DNA of 64,000 nt from Nothophaeocryptopus gaeumannii (lineage: Eukaryota > Ascomycota > Dothideomycetes > Mycosphaerellales > Mycosphaerellaceae). Below, in pieces: positions 53,860 to 63,669 of the stretch. Position 1 is the first letter of the stretch, and each line of letters starts with the position of its first letter. Where the stretch lies: NCBI GenBank assembly GCA_031771865.1, contig JASISA010000041.1, forward strand, positions 1,178,001-1,242,000. Direction: 5' to 3'. A program made the translations under genes and the position numbers. The notes beneath the pieces are model-generated. The model was given only the letters and a program-made list of their open reading frames with translations, was not told the DNA's origin and did no database searches.

Positions 53860-54813
53860 ATGTCTTCTTCGTATTCGACCTCTGTCAAGGCGTCCGCCGC
53901 CAACCCGACCTCACGCCTGGTCATGAACACCAAGAAGTAGGTCATTTCCAGCCAAGCGTACTGTGTACACACACTGACACACTTTGACAGCTACCTCGAG
54001 TCCGGTAAATACTCCGACATCACTGTAGTCTGCGGCGGAGAGAAGTTCAATCTTCACCGCATCATCCTCGACTCGCAATCAGATGTGTTCGCGAAGCTCT
54101 TTGGAGGTCCCTTCAAGGTAACACATTCCGACCGCTCTCATCAGGGCGCCATTGCTGACAAGTTACAGGAGGGTTCCGATGGCCAGAAGGAAGTAGAGCT
54201 GGAGGACGATGACCCACGTGTCTTCAAGGCCCTGATTCACTACCTGTACTACTTCAGCTACGACGACTCGGTTCGTGGCGATCTTCCTCTCTCTACCTTC
54301 ACTGTCGCCGTCTACGCTATTGCAGACAAGTACGACATTCCATCTCTCCACGAGGTCGCCGCCTCTAAGCTCAAGAAGTGTTGCGATCCGAATGCCGACC
54401 TGGAGGACTTCATCGGCGCAGTCTACGCGGTCGAGAGGCACACGGCCGAGGCGACTCTCTGGACCATCCTCGTCCCGAAGATCCGCAGCAACATCACTTC
54501 CCTACTCCAGTGCGCTGCCTTCCAGAAGATCCTGGCCGACAATCCTTCCCTAAACTTCAAGCTTCTTCAGCAGCTCGATCCGACCGAGACCAAGACCTTC
54601 GAGGTCCCAGAGCAGAAGCCGAACGTCCCAGGTCCAGCTGGTAACTTGTCAACGATGGCAGCTCGACCACGCCCAACTGCGGCCAGCGTAGCTTCCGCAT
54701 GGGGCACTCAAGAGGAGGACGATGAGGAGTCGATGATGGATGAGGACGAGTCTTCTGAATGGCACACTTTTAACTCCTATCACGGCAAGGGTCAGCGTCT
54801 CGGCGGCGACTAA
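53860..54813 (+). CDS. BTB-domain protein
   Basis: Three exons, 53860-53936, 53991-54117 and 54169-54813, give 282 residues. The BTB fold spans about residues 26-130: YSDITVVCGGEKFNLHRIIL, SQSDVFAKLFGGPFK, then VELEDDDPRVFKALIHYLYY and VYAIADKYDIPSLHEVAASK. The second intron (51 nt) has no stop and a length divisible by three, so an unspliced transcript would stay open with 17 extra residues; the GTAAC donor, CTGAC branch-like motif and ACAG acceptor, plus domain spacing, favour splicing. The C-terminus is acidic (EEDDEESMMDEDESSEWH). No partner domain. Function unknown; this is the canonical fungal BTB type. Confidence 0.88.
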
Positions 54814-55450
54814 GCTGATCACAAGGGGAGAATGAAAAAGGTGGCGACGGAGAAAGAGACTGCATGGTTTTCCTAGCATAAATCGGGTTCGGGGCGTTGG
54901 GGTTATACTGCTTTGATTAATTGCGTTTCGTGATGGACAGGAGAAATTCGATGAGATGGCCCGGACACAGCGGAAAAGACTTGGGGCTTAGTACGTAGTG
55001 CTGCGAATGGACATATCTCATGCCTGCTGTGACTGCGCTATATTTGCTATTGGCATCGCTAGCAATCATACTTCATAGCATCATTCGGATCGTATGTTGA
55101 CGTGACAGTTGTATCTGGCGTACCGAGATATCAGCTTAACGATCTGTATACCGGAATGAGAAGAATGGGTATGAGAGACTCGCACATTGGAACAAGTGAG
55201 ATCGACCCGAGAGATTGGCAATGGGACACTTTCTCTCCGGTGCATAATCCTGAATGCATGTGAAAGTCGGAGGGGAGTCGCGAGAGCTTTGACTTTGCGC
55301 ACGTCCTTTCTCGGCTCCACAGACGGCCCGCCGTCCGCTGTCGATCCTCGTGAGTGAACCTTGAACCTTCTTGGACTTCCATCTGGACGTCTTCACTCTT
55401 GAGCGTTCACAAAACGAACCGCATTACCCCTCGATCGACCATCCCTCGCC
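54814..55450. other. Intergenic BTB gene / CTK3
   Basis: A 637 bp gap between two plus-strand genes with short unsupported minus frames. Nothing recognised. Confidence 0.4.
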
Positions 55451-56236
55451 ATGGCGGATCCATTCGAGGTGCGCATGCGTTTCACATCCCAGCTCCAACA
55501 CCTCTCCGCAAGCTCTTCCTCCGCCCAAAAATGCGCCAACTACGCCCTCCGACATCACGAATACGCCGACGATTTGCACTCTTGCATCCTCGAACAGCTC
55601 GAGCGGAACAACATGAATCTACGCGCGAACATCATGTACTTCTTGCCTGCACTCTGCGATACAGCGAAGGCACACAGCGCGTCAGGCGGCGAAGGAGGAG
55701 TCTACGTCCGAATGGTGGAAAGAGACATATTACGGATCATTGATCTGGTAGCACCTGATGACGGAAGCGGAGCAGCGAATGTGAAGGTTGTGAGGAAAGT
55801 GCTGAATACGCTACGAGGGAAGGGTGTCCTGGGCGAACAAACAGTGGGCGAGCTGGAGGAGCTCATCATTGGGAGAGATAGCGCTGGAGAAGCGCCTTCC
55901 TCGCCAGTACACGATGCTTCTGTCGCGAAGCATGCAGATGTTGCCAGCTCAGCCATACGGAGCACGCCGCACTCGGTCAGCAGGGAAGGATATGCGTATG
56001 GTGGACATAGGCTGGACAAACGACAAATCGAGCAGAGGATTGAGGAGGATCGTGAGCGACACAAGAGGGCGCGAGAAGGTATTTGGGCTATAACGCAACC
56101 CAGTGCGAAGCTTGAGGATGATACAGAGTTTGATCAGATGTGGGAAGAGGGAAGCGATGTGGATAGTGACGACTACCGGATGGCAAAAGAAGAGGCAGAA
56201 GAGAGGAGGAAGCATCTGGAGTATGATGATTATTGA
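55451..56236 (+). CDS. CTK3: CTD kinase subunit gamma, Ctk3
   Basis: A single exon of 261 residues. Ctk3 is the CID-fold subunit of the CTDK-I complex (Ctk1-Ctk2-Ctk3) that phosphorylates Ser2 of the RNA polymerase II C-terminal domain in the nucleus. The N-terminal CID-like helices (MADPFEVRMRFTSQLQHLSA, CANYALRHHEYADDLHSCIL, RANIMYFLPALCDTAKAH) match the fungal Ctk3 family. After a Ser-rich linker comes the conserved C-terminal block LDKRQIEQRIEEDRERHKRA, with EFDQMWEEGSDVDSDDYRMA at the end. Intact and intron-free. Confidence 0.9.
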   Translation: MADPFEVRMRFTSQLQHLSASSSSAQKCANYALRHHEYADDLHSCILEQLERNNMNLRANIMYFLPALCDTAKAHSASGGEGGVYVRMVERDILRIIDLVAPDDGSGAANVKVVRKVLNTLRGKGVLGEQTVGELEELIIGRDSAGEAPSSPVHDASVAKHADVASSAIRSTPHSVSREGYAYGGHRLDKRQIEQRIEEDRERHKRAREGIWAITQPSAKLEDDTEFDQMWEEGSDVDSDDYRMAKEEAEERRKHLEYDDY

Positions 56237-56874
56237 GGGCATGATGTCCTGGGATCACTTGATTGAAGACGATAACATCGCATTAGCGAAGGCGCTGGGG
56301 GCATTTCAATGATCGCGAGTTGCTCTCAGACCCACTCAGTGGCTGTCGTCCACATTCGGTTACTACAATATGGCGATCACGGGCACACAAGGAGTCATCC
56401 ACGGGATAGCGAAGGCAATGCTGGTGGAGCGGGGCAGAAACGAACTACCATCCCGGATTCTCTGGCGAATTTACCTCCGCGTACTCAGAGCTCAGTGCCT
56501 TACCAATTGGACCACATCTCTCAATTGCCTCTGGGATCATTGTAATATATGCCCTTAGGAGGTCTCTGAAGAGCAATATAGAAAGCACGACTACGAGCAA
56601 GCCACGATTGCAACCAAGTAAGGCGAAATGGTCATCGCGTCCTTACTGACTCTCGCTCGGCGATACCCGGTGGCAGCCTTGGTCGATGTTTGCTGGGGAC
56701 TTGAAAGCCGAGTGGCTCTGCCTGGAAACGCCTCAGCAAATGGATGAATAAACAAGAAACTCAATGTTACACTGGAGGCGGTGTTGTGGCGCAGCGAGCG
56801 GGACACAGAACATTAAGATATAACTATCAGCGACTTGCCTTCTGAGACTTGCAACTCGCAATTTGGAGCATACC
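56237..56874. other. Intergenic CTK3 / HET relic
   Basis: This 638 bp stretch leads into a relic-rich segment. Short frames on both strands carry no recognised domain. Confidence 0.4.
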
Positions 56875-57110
56875 ATGGCTAACCCGGCGGAGAGTAGCCA
56901 CGACGGCGAATAAAATCGTTTCCAACAGCCGCAATTGGACGACCCTAAGTCACAGATTCGACTTCTCCATGTTCTGCCTGGGTCGAACGACACCCCACTG
57001 CGCTTTACGCTTACAGTGTACAGCATGGAAAGTCTGCTTGATTACCGAGCAATAAGTTACTGCTGGGGCAGAGATGATCATCTGGAAGAAATCGAAGTCA
57101 ATGAAAAAAT
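56875..57110 (+). pseudogene. HET-domain gene relic (N-terminal fragment)
   Basis: From an ATG at 56875 the frame reads MANPAESSHDGE and meets TAA at 56911. The same frame then continues with unmistakable HET N-terminal sequence: SQIRLLHVLPGS, LLDYRAISYCWGRDD (the first HET block), EIEVNEKM. The second and third HET blocks are absent, and the sequence changes at about 57105-57120 into an unrelated acyl-CoA-ligase fragment. A premature stop plus truncation indicates a dead copy. Confidence 0.7.
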
Positions 57111-57674
57111 GACAAACTTCCGAAGACTTTTGGTGATATAATTTCTGCAGGCGTTGTCAACACGGGCGGACAAGTACGGATCGTCGATGAGAGTGGGAAG
57201 ATTTTGGAGAGAGATGAGATTGGAGATTTGCATTATGGAGGGAATGCGATCATCAAGAGCTATTGGAATGGTGTTCAGCCCGAGCTGTGTTGTGAGGATG
57301 AGAAGGGATCTTGGCTAATTACTGGGAATAAGGCTTTCATGGATGACAATGACTGTGTGTTTGTGCTGGGAAGGAGTAAGGACATCATCAGGAAGAAGGC
57401 GATATCGCTGAGTACCGGTGTGACTTTGCTGTGGACGCGCAAGATCATCCAAGAGGAAGCCATACATTTCTTTCTGGGCATGATACAATACACTCTTCAC
57501 ATAGACGCGAGCAATGGAGTCTCTCCGACCCAGCCGACGAGTCTCCCATTCGGACCGGTTACGCAGACCAAGACCACGGAGCCTCTGAACTTGAATCCCG
57601 CCAACGCCTCCTATATCTCACAGGAAACGTTCAACAGGATCGGTACAATCTCGCTGAACATCAGTGTTCCCTAA
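57111..57674 (+). pseudogene. AMP-dependent acyl-CoA ligase relic (C-terminal fragment)
   Basis: The frame GGC GTT GTC at about 57150 gives TFGDIISAGVVNTGGQVRIV, DESGKILERDEIGDLHYGGN, then GSWLITGNKAFMDDNDCVFV and LGRSKDIIRKKAISLS. These are the C-terminal adenylation-domain motifs A7-A10 of AMP-binding enzymes (GD-D, GR-D, hinge). The catalytic Asp of the usual TGD motif is Asn here (TGN). The whole N-terminal substrate and ATP-binding portion is missing and no start codon fits. The last 80 residues before the TAA no longer resemble the family. Confidence 0.65.
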
Positions 57675-58115
57675 GACCTCAGTGAGGATAGCGCATCACC
57701 CGAGAAAATCTGTTCCACTCGAGCCAAGAATATTACTCTTACTGTGGAGCCGCTGAGCAAATATGACAACCTGCAGATCAAATCCATGGTATTTGAGTTG
57801 GATTGTTGGGGAGACAGCTTCGAATGAGGCACAGGAAGATACTTCTGGACTCAGAACTAAGGCCATTGTTGTTGCTCTCGGACAAAATGCGTGGGCCCAC
57901 CGCACACCTTGCAGGGAGTAATTCGATGTCCAATTTCTCCGGGATTTCCACGAAGTTTCTCGAGGAGCGGACCATGGCGTGGGGCCGCAAAAGCATTTCT
58001 GATGATGGGTAGGAAGGGACGCAATTGGTCAACGTAAGAGATGTTGTCGTTGAGGTATCAATGTGGTCAAGAGAGACTTCGTGTCGGTGTGAGCTCGAAC
58101 GACTATCTTCCATGA
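57675..58115. other. Relic-rich intergenic sequence
   Basis: A 441 bp stretch with short open pieces interrupted by stops, such as ITLTVEPLSKYDNLQIKSMV followed by a TGA near 57826. It may be further decayed gene sequence, but the source is not recognisable. Confidence 0.35.
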
Positions 58116-58724
58116 TCATCCCGTCTGCTTGTGCCTTGCCTCTAAGTCGTTATAAAAGCCCCAAAGTGACCGATAGTTCACACCAAGATCACCATACTTC
58201 CTCTGCATCTCCTCTTTTGCCTTCCTCATCTCCTCAAATCTGACGGCCATGTCTCTCATATCAGGTGGCAATCTCCTCAACCAGCTCAGCATCTCCTCCT
58301 TTTCGGCATTCAACTTCTCGACCTCACCACGAGATCGTTCATCAGCGTCTTTGAACTTCTTCCACTCATTTTGGAAGGACTCGTTGACTCCGTACAGCCG
58401 CACAACTTCATCGCCGGCCTTGTGACGACCTTCCTCGGCGGCTTCTCTAGCTTTGACCTCTGCCCGAATCCTTTTACACAATTGGCGAAAGAGCTCCTCC
58501 CGTCTAGCCTCGAAATCGGTATGCAACTTTTGGAACCGCGATTCAAGATCCGCCAAAGGTTGCTCGTTCGCAGTATTCGACCCCGAAGGCGTTAGGATTT
58601 GCTCTGAGAATGAGCGAGAATGAGGCGGCGTGACAGGCATGTGAGGCATGTGAGGCTCGGAGGGGCGTCGTCCATGCTCAGGTATAGGAATCCTGGGAGG
58701 CCAGTTCACGTTTGAGTCGTCCAT
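58116..58724 (-). CDS. Small coiled-coil protein, unknown function
   Basis: A single exon of 202 residues starting MDDSNVNWPPRIPIPEHGRR. The first 50 residues are Pro/His-rich and disordered. From about 55 to 200 it is one long amphipathic, strongly charged helix (LADLESRFQKLHTDFEARRE, KLNAEKEEMLSWLRRLP), interrupted by the LPPD turn. No known family recognised. It resembles small coiled-coil ORFs common in accessory fungal regions and has no detectable partner nearby. Confidence 0.65.
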   Translation of the reverse strand: MDDSNVNWPPRIPIPEHGRRPSEPHMPHMPVTPPHSRSFSEQILTPSGSNTANEQPLADLESRFQKLHTDFEARREELFRQLCKRIRAEVKAREAAEEGRHKAGDEVVRLYGVNESFQNEWKKFKDADERSRGEVEKLNAEKEEMLSWLRRLPPDMRDMAVRFEEMRKAKEEMQRKYGDLGVNYRSLWGFYNDLEARHKQTG

Positions 58725-59175
58725 CGTTGGAAAAGAGCTTACAACATTGGTTCAGGAATCAGAGGAGCAGCAATTGTTGAATACTTATAACAAGACGCTC
58801 CAGGAGCAGACGTCAGTATTGAGACAGATATTGAGTGAGACAGACCTCAAAAGAAGTGGCTCTCAGCGGCATAAGAAGGATATTAGGAGCCAAAGACACC
58901 GTGTGCCTAACTCGAGGGAAGCGTTCGGCCTGGTGCTGCTGCTGACCGCATAGCCGGTGGTGGGTGGAAGCCAAGTGAGTGAGTTGCGTCAAGATGTGCT
59001 TTCGCGGCATAAGATAGTTTAGCTCACAGCTGTGCTTCTCCCCGAGTCCTTCGCTATTGTGGCAGTCAGCAACAAACGGTCGCAAAAGGGAAAGGGAACA
59101 GCAAAGACGCTGGCACCGCAATCAGACTCCTTGACCAGCAGACGCTGTGCCGCTGAGCCATGCTTCAACCATCTG
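58725..59175. other. Intergenic coiled-coil gene / SDR
   Basis: A 451 bp gap between the start of the coiled-coil gene and the 3' end of the SDR gene (both minus strand). Nothing recognised. Confidence 0.4.
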
Positions 59176-60159
59176 TTACAACTTCCATCCCTCCAACTCT
59201 TTCTCCGTCCACTCCCACAATCGTTTCGCCAAATCATCATCCTCGCCTCTCTTCGTACTCCTCGCCTTAACTCCCACAGGCTCATAGTACAGCCCACTCT
59301 CCACCTCCTTCTCACCCTTGCCCAACTTCGCCGTCATAGCCCACTGCTGATTCCACGCACACTGCTCAGGCGGAAGCATCATAGCATAACTCGTCGAATA
59401 CACAAACACTTTCTGCATCCAGTTCAAGCCATCTACCAGCCCTGTCGCCGATACACCAGGATGAACAGATACCGAAGTGATGTAAGGATTTCGCTTGGCG
59501 AATTCGCGGGCGTAGAGAATGTTTGCGAGTTTGGACTGTGCGTAGCGCACCCAAGGGCCGAGACCTAGAGTATGGCTGACTAGTCGGCCGCCCATAATGC
59601 GTTCTTGGGGTGTTTTGAGAGAGTCGAATTCGATTCCTGCGGAGGTGTGGCCTTTGTGGCCTAAAGAGGAGTCCCATACTATGCGTACGTCGGCGCCTGG
59701 GAGTTTAGCTGTTTGGAGCATGAGCGGCGTGAGAAGTTGGACGAGCAGTGCGTGGCCGACGTGATTGGTGCCGAATTGAATCTCGTAGCCGTCTTTTGTG
59801 AGGCCTGCAGGGACGGCCATGATGCCTGCGTTGGCGTTGAGGATGTCGAGACGGCTTTCTTTGGAGAGGAATTCTTTGGCTGCGTTGCGGACGGACTCCA
59901 GAGAGGCGAGATCGCATTTGATGAAGGAGACTGTTGTCTTGGGAGCTTTCTCGGCTGCTAGCTTGATGGTGTGGTCGGCGCCTGGCTGTGATCGTTCGGT
60001 GAAGTAGACATGGGCTGGGTCGTGCTGGGCCAAAGAGACTACAGTCTGCTGGCCCAGGCCTCCTGTACCTCCTGTCACCAGTATGACTTTGCCTGCCAGT
60101 GAGGGGATTGCCTTGTCGGCATTGAAGACGGTCTTGCGGAAGGGATTGTATGTGGCCAT
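59176..60159 (-). CDS. Short-chain dehydrogenase/reductase
   Basis: A single exon. The ATG at 60159 (MATYNPFRKTVFNADKAIPS) gives 327 residues; the frame is open 51 codons further upstream but that part is low-complexity. Classical SDR motifs are complete: cofactor-binding TGGTGGLG (29-36), NANAG (108-112), catalytic Ser in WDSSLG (about 164) and YAQSK (Tyr206, Lys210). The lack of an acidic residue right after the second strand (VYFTERSQ) would suit NADP(H). It resembles the retinol-dehydrogenase/WW-oxidoreductase-like fungal SDR group. No signal peptide. Substrate unknown. Confidence 0.88.
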   Translation of the reverse strand: MATYNPFRKTVFNADKAIPSLAGKVILVTGGTGGLGQQTVVSLAQHDPAHVYFTERSQPGADHTIKLAAEKAPKTTVSFIKCDLASLESVRNAAKEFLSKESRLDILNANAGIMAVPAGLTKDGYEIQFGTNHVGHALLVQLLTPLMLQTAKLPGADVRIVWDSSLGHKGHTSAGIEFDSLKTPQERIMGGRLVSHTLGLGPWVRYAQSKLANILYAREFAKRNPYITSVSVHPGVSATGLVDGLNWMQKVFVYSTSYAMMLPPEQCAWNQQWAMTAKLGKGEKEVESGLYYEPVGVKARSTKRGEDDDLAKRLWEWTEKELEGWKL

Positions 60160-60758
60160 TGCTGAGGTCTGTATCTCAATCGCTACTGCTGTGACTGCTG
60201 TGGCTGCTTGGGCTGTCGGTGATGGTGCTGATATTGTGATGCTGTGTATTGTGATGGAGAAGGTAGTCTGTAAAGAGTGCGTTGCGTGTTTGAGTTCAGT
60301 GGAATGTATCACCTACTGCATGCAATGGAGCCTGCCTTAGTTCTATACACGATGCCGCTTCTTGGCCCTCCGAGCCATCATCGTCAACGCGGGCATACCG
60401 TGTAGCTCAGGCGACAGCATTGTCGTCTTGTTCTCGAGTCGAAGCGGAATCAGGCCGACGCTCTGAGCGGCCGCCTCGACGAAAGCGGCGGTCGGGTGGC
60501 TGGCCAATGAAGTTGCGAGAAGCTGGCCGTCTTGTCCCGACGGACAGACTCTTGCGATGGATTTAGTCCGCGTCTATGTCCGGACCGGAACGCTCTCAAG
60601 AACAACCTTATCACTGAGCCGACTCTTTATATACACGAGCTATGCAGTAATTACAGTCCTTCATTGCCGCTGCTATCCTATCACAATCGTCGTGTCGTTG
60701 GAGAATACGGAAGGGACAATGAGTAATGATCTTTTGGACAGCCGCTCAGTCCACAGAA
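60160..60758. other. Intergenic SDR / small F-box gene
   Basis: A 599 bp region holding the SDR promoter and leader and the 3' end of the small F-box gene. No element recognised. Confidence 0.4.
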
Positions 60759-61076
60759 TCAATTCCACGCGCGATGCCTTCGTTTAGTCCTTCTAAAGCC
60801 ACCGAGTTGCCATACATATTCAAGAGTTAGAACAACGAGTCCCGTGCGCTGCAGCAGGCGGCTATCCACTTCGTTCTTCAGTCTCGCGACCCTTTGTGGG
60901 TGCAGGATGAAGCGTCTGATTTGGTCGAGGTAGCGATCTGAGAATTCGTCGTAAGACGCCGCCTCGAGCTCCTTACACGTGAGCCTCGAAGCGATGATCG
61001 CGTCGTCAGTGCAGAAGCTGATGATGTGTTGAAGCATCTCCACTGGGAGGTCGAGCGGCGTTGTGACACCTGCCAT
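60759..61076 (-). CDS. Small F-box-like protein
   Basis: A single exon of 105 residues from the ATG at 61076. An F-box-like motif lies at the start (LDLPVEMLQHIISFCTDDAI, ASRLTCKELEAASYDEF), the pattern LP-E-L--I--F-------L----L--V typical of fungal F-box proteins that bind Skp1. After it come helices rich in Arg (FILHPQRVARLKNEVDSRLL). Normal fungal F-box proteins are longer, so this could be a truncated gene or lack downstream exons. Moderate confidence that it is expressed. Confidence 0.5.
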   Translation of the reverse strand: MAGVTTPLDLPVEMLQHIISFCTDDAIIASRLTCKELEAASYDEFSDRYLDQIRRFILHPQRVARLKNEVDSRLLQRTGLVVLTLEYVWQLGGFRRTKRRHRAWN

Positions 61077-61754
61077 GATGAATTCGAGGTACAATCGTAT
61101 GCTGATGCTTTTGAAGGCGAATGCAGTGCCGCCGGCTCGCAGAAACCTTTTGATATCAGTTCATTTTGGTCCTGCGTCCACAGAGGTGCTCGGTGGATGC
61201 AGTGAAGGTCCACCGCTCCAGGCTCCTACCAAGATTGGGTTTTGGATTGGATCTTCCTGCAGAGCGCGCCTCCCGCTTGTATTTACAAAGAGATCTGTGC
61301 GTGAGCATGAAGTCTGGGCGAGCAGGGTGTGGAGGTTGCACGAAGGTGGATGTCGTGCGGATGTTGTGCAGGTGATGTTTGTCTGGAAGCTGGAGGTCGT
61401 GGCCTAGAGTCAGAAAGCACGGGCCTTCGTGGCCCGCGGTTGATGCGGTTGCAAGCACCACCAAGTTGCAAACCATCACAACCCACAACTCGATCGCACT
61501 TTCCCTCCTCTTTACAGTGAAATCAATCACATCGGCAACCACCTGCGAGGATACCGCTTCCGCTCCCGCTCCGATTGGCCATAGCCGTGGACGTGCAGCT
61601 CTCAAACGCGGGAAGCTGCAGAAAACCAAACTCAAAGCGCTGCCTGTGGTACATCCTGAGTCGACAACACTGCTCGGAAAGGGAGCAATCGAGCTCTCCT
61701 TGACTGCCGCGACAACTCGCTAGACCGCGCTATATCTGCGCCTATCTGCCCGTC
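61077..61754. other. Divergent intergenic region F-box / WBP2-like
   Basis: A 678 bp gap between outward-reading genes. Overlapping frames of 110-160 codons on both strands were judged chance. Confidence 0.4.
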
Positions 61755-62653
61755 ATGTCTATTAAGTAAGTCAGGTACCCTTCTTTTCTCATTCGTTGCT
61801 TGCCTCCGCAGCCATGAGGATGGGGCACGAAGATCGGTCCAAGAAGAGCATCGTTTGCTCACAAATTCGTAGCTGGCTAATGGTATCACCCGGCACGAAT
61901 CCGCCTTTCACGCCTCTACCAAACGAGACAGTTCAGTACGCCTCCCCGGCACGAGTCGAATTCTCTCTCAAAACCCCCGCCCACTACCCAGGCCAACAAC
62001 AACAACCGTTCTCCCGCGCAAAAGACAACGGCATCACATATGTCACCAATCAAAGGATTATCTACATACCCGACAAGCCGACAGAAGATTTGCAAAACTT
62101 CAACGCCTCCATCTTGAACGTGATGGATGCACATGAGGAGATTCCGTGGTGGGGTCCCATGGTCTGGACAGCAGCAGTACGACCTGTCCAGGGTGGTGGC
62201 ATACCGATACCCCCGACGGGTGTGGTCGAGGTAAAGCTGAAGTTTCGAGAGGGCGGAGCGCACGATTTCCACCTGGCGTACGAGAGAATCAAGGAGAGGA
62301 TCCAGCAACAAGTGGAGGTTTCGCGGATGAACGACGATGGCCCGACCAACTCGCGTGCGGCTGCGAGCGGCATGGATTTCTCGAACGTAAACCTGGAAGA
62401 ACTACCGGCATACACTGAAGAGAGCGATGGTCCTCTTATAGCGCCAAGCGTCGCTGCAGTCCAGAGTCCCGTTTTGCAGCAGCAAAGAGACAGCGGGATC
62501 GGTATGGACAGCGACGAAGACGGTCGTCCCAGGCCAAGGCCCACAGACAACGCACTCAACCCTCCCGATGAGCCACCGCCGGGATATGAGGAGACGCAGA
62601 TGGCTGGCCTGCAGGATGAACTTGAGCGGAGACTGCAGGGTGAGGAGCAGTGA
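61755..62653 (+). CDS. WBP2/GRAM-domain protein with PPxY motif
   Basis: Two exons, 61755-61765 and 61873-62653, with a 107 nt intron, give 263 residues. The 11 nt first exon encodes MSIN; joined to WLMVSPGTNPPFTPLPNETV it restores the conserved N-terminus of fungal WBP2-like proteins. A GRAM/PH-like domain follows (ITYVTNQRIIYIPDKPTEDL, WTAAVRPVQGGGIPIPPTGV, VEVKLKFREGGAHDFHLAYE), which in this family binds membranes or phosphoinositides. The C-terminus is Pro-rich with LPAYTEE and PPPGYEE; PPGY is a WW-domain ligand, suggesting recruitment of a Rsp5-type ligase. Probably an adaptor; partners unknown. Confidence 0.85.
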
Positions 62654-63669
62654 GAAAATGACCTTACGACACCTTTGGTATATCGTGTTTGTCCTGACAT
62701 GTATTTCAACAAGCGTATGAGCGATGATACCATGGTAGCATTGGGTATTGGGTATGTGGACTACGGCAGCTATTGCAGCTACGAATGGAATTGCTCTGCT
62801 CGCAAGCGGAGACGAAACGATCTGTCTACCTATCGTCTGAAACTTCCTTGAGCCTGTATTTCCGAGCTTCTCATGCTGCTCTTCTTGAAAGCCGTCGGCA
62901 CATGATGGGCTGTAAGCACGGCGGGATCTGATGTAGAGATCTCCTGGCAGCCACGTGCATCAGCCGGATTCCGAGGCAAGTCTGCATGGCCTGCATGCCG
63001 TGAGGTCAGTCTTCCAGCACCACTTGATGCGGGCGCCTGATCATCACTAGGCAGGATATACATGCCAGGATGGAGAGGTACTTGTTGATGGTGGCCTATG
63101 ACGGTAAAATACGTAGAAAGAGATGTATGTAGTGTTGTGAGCCACGGTGCAAGTGACACTTCTCCTGAACGGTGATGATCGCAGGCAGTGAGACCCTGCT
63201 CCAAGTCTCCACAGTCGAGGTCGCTGCTGCTGAAACGCCTGGAGACTCACATCCGACAACTGCACATACCCTCACATACTCTCACATATTCTCACATATC
63301 CCATACACACCCTTCACTTGCGCATGCGGGCTTAGTCGAGCACATCGCCGTCGCCCGGGAGCCTGCTGTCCTTGCGCAGAAGTTCCATCAGCGTGCTTTC
63401 CTCCGTTCGGCTCGCTGTTTCACAAGGGAAACTCTCAATCCAAGCTCACGCGACAAACACACATCTCTCCGGACCCGGACGACTGCCCGTCGCTACCTTC
63501 CTCACGGCATCTCCATAATACCGACCAGCAGGTCTGGCCAGCGCGTATCTTGCCACGGCAGGAGACACGCATGATACCAATACACGCCGTTGCGCGCCCT
63601 CCTCAATACGCCGCACACCTCCGTAGCCGCCAGCACGGAATCACGTAGCCACGGCTTCACACACCCACC
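62654..63669. other. Intergenic upstream of SAPS gene
   Basis: About 1 kb between two plus-strand genes. It contains a small 10-bp-period repeat (listed) and pyrimidine-rich leader sequence. A 124-codon minus frame at 62830-63204 has no recognised domain. Confidence 0.4.
63271..63300 (+). repeat. Three tandem 10 bp units (CTCACATAYN)
   Basis: CTCACATACT, CTCACATATT and CTCACATATC follow one another exactly, with partial continuation on both sides. It lies about 370 bp upstream of the SAPS gene's ATG, in its presumed promoter or leader. Confidence 0.75.

Noticed and set aside
61156..61723. Overlapping frames of 110-160 codons on both strands
   Set aside because: Both strands are open together, the translations are low-quality, and the stretch is a divergent promoter.
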